Source: Mariniphaga anaerophila
GTDB lineage: Bacteria; Bacteroidota; Bacteroidia; Bacteroidales; Prolixibacteraceae
Assembly (NCBI RefSeq): GCF_900129025.1
Contig: NZ_FQUM01000003.1
Location: forward strand, 372,001 to 436,000
Reading direction: 5' to 3'
DNA length: 64,000 nucleotides
The position numbers were made by a program, and so were the translations under genes. How positions within the stretch are numbered: position 1 is the stretch's first letter; every line of letters starts with the position of its first letter. The notes under the pieces are model-generated. The model saw only the letters and a program-made list of their open reading frames with translations, did not search any database and was not told where the DNA came from. Shown piece by piece: positions 10,199-16,997 of the stretch.

Positions 10199-11494
10199 AT
10201 GAAAAAACTTTTTATTTCATTCTTTCTGTCAGTTGTCCTTTTTACCGCAGGAAATGCACAAACAAAATCCATCAAAAAATCTCCGGTTTTAAGCGAAGTC
10301 GCCCCGGAAAGTGTTGGTATTTCGCCCGAGAGGCTGGCACGAATCGACAAAATGTGCGAAGATGCAGTTGCCAACAACGATTTACCTGGAATTGTTTCTC
10401 TGGTTGCCCGCAACGGAAAAATTGTGCACTGGAAAGCATACGGAATGGCAAACAACCAGGCCGGGAAAAAACTAAAACGCGACGACATATTTCGCATCGC
10501 TTCGCAAACAAAAGCCGTTACAGCAACAGCAGTAATGATGCTTTGGGAAGAAGGAAAATTTCGCCTCGACGACCCGATTTCAAAATACATTCCTGAATTT
10601 AAAAATACGCAGGTTTTAAGTTCATTCAGATACAGTGACACCACCTGGATCGGAGTTCCCGCCAACAAACAAATTACAATAAGGCACTTGCTCACACACA
10701 CGTCAGGAATTGGATACGGCGCCATTGACAGGGACGAACGATTCAGAATGATTTTTGGCAAAGAAGGCATTATTGACGCCTTTACCACAGAAAACATAAC
10801 CATCTCAGAAAATATAAAAAAGCTGGCAAAAATGCCACTGCATCATCACCCCGGAGAAGCTTACACATACAGCGAAGGGCTGGATGTACTCGGTTATTTT
10901 ATTGAAGTGGTTTCAGGAATGCCTTTCGATCAATTTCTGAAAACAAGAATTTTTGACCCGCTGGGGATGAACGACACCTATTTTTACCTGCCCGACAAAA
11001 AAGCAGAAAGGTTGGTTGCGGTTCAATACAAAGAGGACGAGAAGTGGAAAAAACTTCCGGACTCTTCTTATGATGCTGATTATCCCATAAAAGGAGCAAA
11101 GACATTTTTCTCCGGAGGAGGCGGTCTTTCCAGTACGGCAAAAGATTACGCAACACTGCTGCAAATGTACCTGAACGGCGGGGAATACAACGGAGTCAGG
11201 CTTTTAAGCAAAACCACAATCAATACAATAATGAAAAACCAAACCGGACAGTTGTATGGAGGAAATGAAAAATATTACGGGCTGGCCTTTGCCGTTCTGT
11301 CGGAAGGTGGAGAAACCAAAGGCGGGTTGGGAAGTGCAGGCACATTTGACTGGGGCGGCTATTTTAATACCCAGTATTTTGCCGACCCAAAAGAAAATGT
11401 AATCGGGATTATTATGAAACAAACCCAGGGCCCGGTTAACGACCAGACCGGATGGAAATTCAGACAACTGGTTTTTCAAACAATTGACAAATAA
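10199..11494 (+). CDS. secreted serine hydrolase, beta-lactamase class C/CubicO type
   Basis: A penicillin-binding-protein-like hydrolase of 431 residues with a cleavable signal peptide (FFLSVVLFTAGNAQ, about residue 21), so periplasmic or secreted. The active-site SxxK motif is SQTK (102-105) within RIASQTKAVTATAVMMLWEEGK. At the YxN position the sequence reads Y224-S-E, so the usual Asn is replaced by Glu. Near the C-terminus GSAGTFDWGGY takes the place of the KTG-like strand. These features fit the esterase/D-aminopeptidase branch rather than a true beta-lactamase; the substrate is unknown. It precedes deoC by only 10 bp, so both are probably on one transcript. Confidence 0.88.
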   Translation: MKKLFISFFLSVVLFTAGNAQTKSIKKSPVLSEVAPESVGISPERLARIDKMCEDAVANNDLPGIVSLVARNGKIVHWKAYGMANNQAGKKLKRDDIFRIASQTKAVTATAVMMLWEEGKFRLDDPISKYIPEFKNTQVLSSFRYSDTTWIGVPANKQITIRHLLTHTSGIGYGAIDRDERFRMIFGKEGIIDAFTTENITISENIKKLAKMPLHHHPGEAYTYSEGLDVLGYFIEVVSGMPFDQFLKTRIFDPLGMNDTYFYLPDKKAERLVAVQYKEDEKWKKLPDSSYDADYPIKGAKTFFSGGGGLSSTAKDYATLLQMYLNGGEYNGVRLLSKTTINTIMKNQTGQLYGGNEKYYGLAFAVLSEGGETKGGLGSAGTFDWGGYFNTQYFADPKENVIGIIMKQTQGPVNDQTGWKFRQLVFQTIDK

Positions 11495-11504
11495 AAACTC
11501 AACA

Positions 11505-12218
11505 ATGGATAAAATTAAACAACTCGCGAAAATGATCGACCATTCCATTCTTCATCCCACATTAACTGATGAGGACCTGAAAAGAGAATGCGAAGTGGCA
11601 AAAAAATATGACGTGGCATCGGTTTGCGTAAAACCTTACGCAGTTAAACAGGCTTGTGAATTTCTGAAAGGCACTGATGTTTTAGTAGGTTGCGTAATTG
11701 GTTTTCCTGCCGGCAACTCTGCTATTCCGGTAAAAATATTTGAAGCGGAAACAGCCTGCAACGACGGCGCAGAGGAAATAGACATGGTGATTAACATTGG
11801 CAAGGCATTACAGGGCGACTGGAATTACATTGAAAAGGAAGTAGGCGCTGTAACAAAAAAATGCCACGAAAACGGCGCTATTGTCAAGGTAATTTTCGAA
11901 ACCGACTACGTTACAAAAGAGAGTGACATCGTAAAACTTTGCGCAATTTGCACCAAGGTGAGTGCTGATTATGTAAAAACATCAACCGGTTTCGGATTTG
12001 TAAAAGGTGACGGCGGGAAGTACAGTTACACCGGAGCAACCATTCCAAACCTGGAGTTAATGAAAAAGAATGTCGGGCCGGGAGTAAAAGTAAAAGCTGC
12101 CGGAGGAGTGCGCACGCTCGACGGATTACTGGCTGTACAAAAAGCGGGATGCTCACGGTGCGGGGCAACTGCAACAATTGCAATTTTGGAAGAAGCCCAA
12201 AAAAGATTCAGCTCCTGA
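11505..12218 (+). CDS. deoC: deoxyribose-phosphate aldolase
   Basis: Cleaves 2-deoxy-D-ribose 5-phosphate to glyceraldehyde 3-phosphate and acetaldehyde in deoxynucleoside breakdown. The ATG at 11505 gives 237 residues and places IDHSILHPTLTDEDL at the N-terminus as expected; the frame can be read from a TTG at 11484, but that would overlap the previous gene. The Schiff-base Lys is K158 in DYVKTSTGF, the partner Asp is D93 in EIDMVINIG, and a second conserved Lys lies in VKVKAAGG. No phosphopentomutase or nucleoside phosphorylase is nearby; its neighbour is the serine hydrolase. Confidence 0.95.
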   Translation: MDKIKQLAKMIDHSILHPTLTDEDLKRECEVAKKYDVASVCVKPYAVKQACEFLKGTDVLVGCVIGFPAGNSAIPVKIFEAETACNDGAEEIDMVINIGKALQGDWNYIEKEVGAVTKKCHENGAIVKVIFETDYVTKESDIVKLCAICTKVSADYVKTSTGFGFVKGDGGKYSYTGATIPNLELMKKNVGPGVKVKAAGGVRTLDGLLAVQKAGCSRCGATATIAILEEAQKRFSS

Positions 12219-12227
12219 AACAGGAGC
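12211..12227 (+). terminator. hairpin overlapping the deoC stop codon
   Basis: GCTCCTG-AAA-CAGGAGC is a perfect 7-bp stem that includes the TGA of deoC. No clear T run follows, so termination here is uncertain. Confidence 0.35.
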
Positions 12228-12286
12228 GCTTAAACCTCTATTGAAAAACTAAGTATGTCTTTTTATCGGGAAGAAAAGAAACTTCT

Positions 12287-12652
12287 TCAGTGAGAAGAAA
12301 CCACGAGTTTTTTAACCACCATTTTGTTTTCGGCGGTTTTTACCCTTACAAAATAAATACCGCTGGGAACTCGCTCCAACCTTAACGTATATTTTGGCGT
12401 AGCAAAATCCATTTTTCGTAAAACAACCTCTTTCCCTGCAATATTAATTAACCTGATTTCGGAGATCTCTCCTTTGTTCATTTCCAGGGTAACTTGTCCG
12501 GTTTCTGTTGGATTGGGATAAATCTTCAATTCGAAACGATCTTTATCCATTAACGATGGCTGGGTTTGGTCGTAAAAATTATTGCCCGGGCTAAAAGCAA
12601 ACCCGGAGAAAGCAAAAACAAAAAACAAACCTGCTATTATTAATCGTTTCAT
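12287..12652 (-). CDS. small protein: signal peptide plus T9SS type A sorting domain
   Basis: A 121-residue protein, taking the ATG at 12652 that starts MKRLIIAGLFFVFAFSGFAF; the frame stays open further upstream, but the added residues would precede the signal peptide. After cleavage a linker of about 25 residues leads directly into a por secretion system C-terminal domain: FELKIYPNPTETGQVTLEM, then IRLINIAGKEV, then VPSGIYFVRVKTAENKMVVKKLVV. This domain directs cargo through the type IX secretion system, but here there is almost no cargo. It lies 49 bp downstream of kdsB on the same strand. It could be a free surface peptide, a decoy substrate, or the remnant of a larger secreted protein. 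Confidence 0.85.
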   Translation of the reverse strand: MKRLIIAGLFFVFAFSGFAFSPGNNFYDQTQPSLMDKDRFELKIYPNPTETGQVTLEMNKGEISEIRLINIAGKEVVLRKMDFATPKYTLRLERVPSGIYFVRVKTAENKMVVKKLVVSSH

Positions 12653-12701
12653 AACTGATAATTTACGATTTCTCCACCTAATCAGCAAATTTTGTGCCTT
12701 T

Positions 12702-13442
12702 TTATTTCATCAGCAACTCCTCTGCCACCCTCAAATCGTCAGGCGTGTCAATTCCGATACTCTGAAATTCGGTTACCGCAGTTTTTATCTGAAATCCGTT
12801 TTCCAGCCACCGCAACTGCTCTAGTGCTTCAACACGTTCAAGCTTTCCGGGGGTCAGCTTGGTTATCTGCTGCAAAACTTCGTTGGTATACGCATACATT
12901 CCTATGTGCGCCCAAAATGTGTTTGTCAGCAACCAGTCGCTCTCTTTTTCGCCCCTGACGTACGGTATTGGCGAACGACTAAAATACAGTGCCTTTTGAT
13001 CATTTCCGAGAACAACTTTTGGGCGGTTGGGATTAAACAACTCTTCGGCAGAATCTATCGCTTTTATTAACGTGGCAATTTCAGTATTCCCATCAAAACA
13101 AGCCATCAACTGCCGAATCTGGTCTGCTTTAATAAATGGCTCGTCGCCCTGCACGTTAATTACAACATCAAATTGAATGTCTTTTTTCAACGATCTTGCT
13201 GCTTCTGCACAGCGGTCGGTACCACTTCTGTGTGTTGACTCGGTATAAACAGCTTTCCCGCCAAAAGCTTCAACTTCGTTAAAAATCCTATCGTCGTCGG
13301 TCGCCACCCAAACATTGTCAAGCGCCTGTTTTACATTTTCATAAACCCACTGAATTACCGGTTTTCCTCCGAGCATTGCCAGTGGTTTTCCCGGGAAACG
13401 GGTAGATTTAAAGCGTGCAGGTATAATTGCAACAAATTCCAT
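12702..13442 (-). CDS. kdsB: 3-deoxy-manno-octulosonate cytidylyltransferase
   Basis: Activates KDO as CMP-KDO for the lipopolysaccharide inner core in the cytoplasm. The 246-residue protein starts with the CTP-binding signature VAIIPARFKSTRFPGKPLA and has VWVATDDDRIF, HRSGTDRCAEA, NVQGDEPFI and ERVEALEQLRWLENG, all typical of KdsB. It is transcribed from a well-formed Bacteroidota promoter just upstream, divergently from the sigma54 activator operon, which also contains lptE, another LPS gene. Confidence 0.97.
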   Translation of the reverse strand: MEFVAIIPARFKSTRFPGKPLAMLGGKPVIQWVYENVKQALDNVWVATDDDRIFNEVEAFGGKAVYTESTHRSGTDRCAEAARSLKKDIQFDVVINVQGDEPFIKADQIRQLMACFDGNTEIATLIKAIDSAEELFNPNRPKVVLGNDQKALYFSRSPIPYVRGEKESDWLLTNTFWAHIGMYAYTNEVLQQITKLTPGKLERVEALEQLRWLENGFQIKTAVTEFQSIGIDTPDDLRVAEELLMK

Positions 13443-13469
13443 TCTGTTCTTCTAAAAAATTTCGTGTGC

Positions 13470-13502
13470 CAAAGATAACGATTATAAAATCCGGTTCTCA
13501 AA
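13470..13502 (-). promoter_or_regulatory. promoter of kdsB
   Basis: On the - strand TTTG (13499-13502) is followed after 21 bp by TATCTTTG (13470-13477), a full match to the Bacteroidota housekeeping consensus TTTG-N19-21-TAnnTTTG. The predicted transcript start leaves a leader of about 20 nt. Confidence 0.75.
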
Positions 13503-13589
13503 ATCGAAGAAAAATGTTGTTATACAATCTTATAAAACAGAAAAAAAGTTAATTGAAAACGGTTCGGGAGTATTGCCGGCGAAAAATTG

Positions 13590-13597
13590 TAAATTTG
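13590..13597 (+). promoter_or_regulatory. candidate -7 box of the sigma54-activator operon
   Basis: TAAATTTG matches TAnnTTTG and lies 26 bp before the ATG at 13624. There is no exact -33 TTTG. Confidence 0.45.
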
Positions 13598-13623
13598 TCG
13601 TCTTATTTGAATAACAAAAGACA

Positions 13624-14853
13624 ATGGATCTTCAGGATATAAAACAAAGGTTTGAAATAATTGGTAATTCTCCGGGACTAAACAGGGCTATTGAAGTAGC
13701 GGTGCAGGTTGCTCCCACAGACCTTTCAGTATTAATTACAGGAGAAAGCGGAACCGGGAAAGAAGTTTTCCCTCAGATTATCCACCAGTTTTCGAGCCGG
13801 AAGCACGGAAATTACATTGCTGTAAACTGCGGCGCCATTCCTGAGGGAACAATTGATTCAGAACTTTTCGGCCACGAAAAAGGCTCGTTCACCGGTGCGC
13901 TTTCCGACCGGAAAGGTTATTTCCAGGAAGCGGACGGAGGAACAATTTTCCTTGATGAAATTGGAGAACTCCCGCTTTCAACCCAGGTACGACTGCTGCG
14001 CGTATTAGAAACAGGAGAGTTCATCAGGGTGGGTTCTTCAAAAGTTATTAAAACCGATGTGCGGGTAATTGCCGCCACCAACGTAAATCTTCCGACGGCA
14101 ATTGAAGAAGGAAAGTTCAGAGAAGATTTGTACTACAGATTAAACACTGTCCCGATTACCATTCTTCCGCTAAGGCAGCGCCCCGAGGATATTCATTTGC
14201 TGTTTCGCAAATTTGCACGCGATTTTGCAGAGAAATACCGAATGCCTTCGGTAAGGCTGAACGATGAAGCCCGCGTTCTGCTAGAAAATTACAGGTGGCC
14301 GGGGAACGTTAGACAGCTAAAAAACATTACCGAGCAAATTTCGATTATTGAACAAAACAGAGAAATTACAGGTGATGTTTTGCAGCGCTACCTTCCGTCG
14401 CTCACTTCGAAAAATCTGCCGGCAGTATTTTCAAAAACAGAAGAAAAAGGCTTTTCAAACGAACGGGAAATACTTTACAAAATCCTTTTCGATATGAAAA
14501 AGGATATGAATGATTTGAAAAAGCTGGTTTTCGATATTATGGAAAACAAGGAAGCTCCTATTTCTCACGATCAGGCGCAAATCATTCGCAACCTTTACGA
14601 TTCGGAAGACATCAATTTTTCGCAAAACGATCACCAGCCAAAACCGGTGCATATTCCTCACATCGACAAAAACAATATTCAGGATACCGAAGAAGTAATT
14701 GAGGAATCTTTATCGTTGGAAGACAAAGAAATTGAACTGATAAAAAAAGCGCTGGAGAAACATAACGGGAAAAGAAAATATGCCGCTGAAGAGCTGGGTA
14801 TTTCGGAGCGGACACTTTACAGAAAAATTAAAGAGCATAACATTAAAGGCTAG
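13624..14853 (+). CDS. sigma54-interacting AAA+ transcription activator, no receiver domain
   Basis: A 409-residue protein that begins directly with the AAA+ domain: Walker A GESGTGKE (40-47), the sigma54 contact loop GSFTGA (87-92; the common form is GAFTGA), Walker B GGTIFLDEIGE, and the arginine-containing LPLRQRPEDI. A C-terminal Fis-type helix-turn-helix follows at about 370-409 (RKYAAEELGISERTLYRKI). It has no N-terminal sensory domain, so its activity must be set by abundance or a partner. It heads an operon with lptE (3-bp gap), a TPR protein and secG. This gene order is widespread in Bacteroidia. Whether it truly activates sigma54 promoters with Ser in the GAFTGA loop is not known. 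Confidence 0.92.
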   Translation: MDLQDIKQRFEIIGNSPGLNRAIEVAVQVAPTDLSVLITGESGTGKEVFPQIIHQFSSRKHGNYIAVNCGAIPEGTIDSELFGHEKGSFTGALSDRKGYFQEADGGTIFLDEIGELPLSTQVRLLRVLETGEFIRVGSSKVIKTDVRVIAATNVNLPTAIEEGKFREDLYYRLNTVPITILPLRQRPEDIHLLFRKFARDFAEKYRMPSVRLNDEARVLLENYRWPGNVRQLKNITEQISIIEQNREITGDVLQRYLPSLTSKNLPAVFSKTEEKGFSNEREILYKILFDMKKDMNDLKKLVFDIMENKEAPISHDQAQIIRNLYDSEDINFSQNDHQPKPVHIPHIDKNNIQDTEEVIEESLSLEDKEIELIKKALEKHNGKRKYAAEELGISERTLYRKIKEHNIKG

Positions 14854-14856
14854 AAA

Positions 14857-15369
14857 ATGCAAAAAAGGCTTGTTTCATTTTTTACAATAATTCTGCTGGC
14901 GGCCGTCGTCAATTCGTGCAGAGTTTCCTACTCATTTACCGGGGCAAACATCTCCCCTGCCGTAAAAACATTCTCGGTTTACTATTTTCCCAACCGGGCA
15001 CGTTTGATAAATCCGACTCTAAGCCAGTCGTTTACAGAATCCCTGCGTGAAAAACTGCAACGCCAAACTCCGCTTAATGAGCTTGCCGAAGACGGTGACC
15101 TCATTTTCGAAGGCCAAATTACTGGATATGACGTTCGCCCCATGTCAATTCAAAAAGAAGATATGGCAGCGCTGAACCGGTTAACAATTTCAGTACGTGT
15201 AAAATACACCAACAACATTGATCCCGACCAAAACATTGAGCAGACATTCTCCGCTTATGAAGATTTTGATGCCACAAGCTCGCTTAGCGCCGTGGAAGAC
15301 GGGCTGGTTCCGGAAATTATTACAAAATTGACCGAAGACATTTTTAACGCCACACTGGCAAACTGGTAG
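14857..15369 (+). CDS. lptE: LptE-like LPS-assembly lipoprotein
   Basis: Probable partner of LptD in inserting lipopolysaccharide into the outer membrane. The 170-residue protein has a lipoprotein signal ending in AAVVNSC (Cys21) and the Bacteroidota LptE-family start RVSYSFTGANISPAVKTFSVYYFPN. Members are widely divergent from E. coli LptE, so the assignment rests on the N-terminal motif, size and gene order. It lies between the sigma54 activator and a TPR gene, with 3- and 2-bp gaps, showing tight coupling. kdsB, another LPS gene, is just upstream on the other strand. Confidence 0.8.
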   Translation: MQKRLVSFFTIILLAAVVNSCRVSYSFTGANISPAVKTFSVYYFPNRARLINPTLSQSFTESLREKLQRQTPLNELAEDGDLIFEGQITGYDVRPMSIQKEDMAALNRLTISVRVKYTNNIDPDQNIEQTFSAYEDFDATSSLSAVEDGLVPEIITKLTEDIFNATLANW

Positions 15370-15371
15370 TC

Positions 15372-15977
15372 ATGCAAAAAGAACAGTTTTACAATCTCCT
15401 GGATAATACGAATTTGCTGAATCAGGAAACTCTTACAGAGCTGAAAGAGCTAACCGAAAAATACCCGTATTTTCAATCGGCCCGGCTGTTATATCTTAAA
15501 AACCTGCAAAATACCGGCGCCTCTGATTTCGAATCGGAGCTAAAAAAAGCAGCGCCACTCGTTGCAGACAGAAAACAGTTGTACCGGATTTTAAACCCGG
15601 GAAAAAGAAAAAAATCAGGAAATACAAATTTCGAAAATCAAACGTCTGCTTCGTCAGGATACATTATTGAAGATTCAGGCAAAAGTCTTTCAGGAAATAG
15701 TCTTATCGACAAATTTCTGTCGGCGCAACCAGGTCCCATGAAAATCGGGAAAATCAGTCGCGAAAAACATCTAGAAGATTCTGAAAATGAAATAATCGCA
15801 AAATCGGTGGCAGAAAATGACGAACTGGTTACCGAAACCCTGGCCACGATTTATTTCGAGCAGAAGAAATACGATAAAGCGCTGGAAGCTTTTCAAAAAT
15901 TAAGCTTGAAATATCCGGAAAAAAATGTTTACTTTGCAACCCGAATTGAAGAAATAGAAAAATTAAAAAACATTTAA
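15372..15977 (+). CDS. conserved TPR-like protein in the lptE-secG operon
   Basis: A 201-residue soluble protein without a signal peptide. The N-terminal helical part has a TPR-like pattern (LKELTEKYPYFQSARLLYLKNL), a low-complexity Ser/Asn linker follows (about 80-115), and the C-terminal part has another TPR unit (ATIYFEQKKYDKALEAFQKLSLKYPEKNVYFATRIEEIEKLK). I know it only as a conserved member of this Bacteroidota operon, with no established function. It may scaffold an envelope process, given lptE and secG on either side. Confidence 0.75.
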   Translation: MQKEQFYNLLDNTNLLNQETLTELKELTEKYPYFQSARLLYLKNLQNTGASDFESELKKAAPLVADRKQLYRILNPGKRKKSGNTNFENQTSASSGYIIEDSGKSLSGNSLIDKFLSAQPGPMKIGKISREKHLEDSENEIIAKSVAENDELVTETLATIYFEQKKYDKALEAFQKLSLKYPEKNVYFATRIEEIEKLKNI

Positions 15978-15987
15978 CTGACATACG

Positions 15988-16362
15988 ATGTACGCATTAA
16001 TCACAGTTTTAATTTTTATCGTTTGTGTTCTGTTGATATTAATTGTATTGGTACAGAACTCAAAAGGTGGTGGATTGGCCAGTAATTTTCAATCATCAAA
16101 CCAGATTATGGGTGTTCGCAAAACCACCGATTTTCTGGAAAAAGCAACCTGGGTTTTAGCCGGTGCATTACTTGTACTTTCCATTATGGGTTCCGCTTTT
16201 ATTCCTCGTGAACAAATAGGCCAGGAACAGTCCAGAGTAAGAGAACAAGTTGAAACCGCAGTAGATCCTACTCAGGTTCCGAACTTCCCGACCACAGCTC
16301 CGGAAGCAACAACCGACGAAAATGCACCAGCTCCAGCAACCGAAGACGGTGACCAACAATAA
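15988..16362 (+). CDS. secG: preprotein translocase subunit SecG
   Basis: Small accessory subunit of the SecYEG channel in the inner membrane. The 124-residue protein has two membrane segments (about 4-23 and 52-71) separated by the conserved loop LVQNSKGGGLASNF. The C-terminal tail of about 50 residues is rich in Pro, Thr, Ala and acidic residues, longer than in E. coli and common in this phylum. It is the last gene of the sigma54-activator/lptE/TPR operon, closed by a hairpin terminator. Confidence 0.93.
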   Translation: MYALITVLIFIVCVLLILIVLVQNSKGGGLASNFQSSNQIMGVRKTTDFLEKATWVLAGALLVLSIMGSAFIPREQIGQEQSRVREQVETAVDPTQVPNFPTTAPEATTDENAPAPATEDGDQQ

Positions 16363-16386
16363 GAAATTAGTTTTCAAACTTATACA

Positions 16387-16417
16387 AAGCCATTTGTTTT
16401 AAACAGATGGCTTTTTT
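16387..16417 (+). terminator. terminator after secG
   Basis: The arms AAGCCATTTGTTT (16387-16399) and AAACAGATGGCTT (16401-16413) pair with one G-U, and the run of T continues to 16417. It closes the operon that ends with secG. Confidence 0.8.
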
Positions 16418-16467
16418 CATTTAATAAACTGAGAAGGAACTGTTACAGAAAAGAATAGTAACAAAAG

Positions 16468-16968
16468 CTAACTGTTGACCATCTTCATAATATCGTCCAG
16501 CAGAATATCCGGATCGGTAATTTGAAAATGTGCCTTCGTGTAAAACTCGTTGCGTTTATTAAGGGTTTCGTCAATAAATGCAACAAGCTCTTCTTTAGAT
16601 TTTCCTTTGATTAGCGGTCGTTCGGTTTTAGAATTCAACAGGCGGTCGGCTAAAATCTTGGGATCAATGTTCAGGTAAATGGTTTGCCCGGTTCGGTTCA
16701 TCAAATCCACGTTATCGAAAAAGCAGGGAGCGCCTCCGCCTGTGGCAATAACCACATCGGAAAACTCAGCAAGTTCTTCCAACGCTTTACGTTCTTTCTT
16801 GCGAAATTCGGCCTCTCCTTCTTCTGAAAAAATCAGGGGAATTGTTTTGCAGTTGCGTTTTTCAATGTAATGATCCATATCGACAAACTCAAGGCCAGCG
16901 TGTTTGGCCAGCCTCCGTCCTAGCGTCGATTTTCCACAGCCCATGTATCCAATCAGGTAAATTCTCAT
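16468..16968 (-). CDS. aroK: shikimate kinase
   Basis: Phosphorylates shikimate at position 3 on the way to chorismate and the aromatic amino acids. The ATG at 16968 gives 166 residues beginning MRIYLIGYMGCGKSTLGRRLA with the P-loop; a TTG at 16977 could add three residues. Further motifs are EFVDMDHYIE, the Walker B-like VIATGGGAPC, and the lid TERPLIKG. It lies 29 bp downstream of parC on the same strand and may be read from the parE-parC transcript. Confidence 0.95.
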   Translation of the reverse strand: MRIYLIGYMGCGKSTLGRRLAKHAGLEFVDMDHYIEKRNCKTIPLIFSEEGEAEFRKKERKALEELAEFSDVVIATGGGAPCFFDNVDLMNRTGQTIYLNIDPKILADRLLNSKTERPLIKGKSKEELVAFIDETLNKRNEFYTKAHFQITDPDILLDDIMKMVNS

Positions 16969-16997
16969 CTTTCTCAATAAAAAGCTAATTGTCGGTT

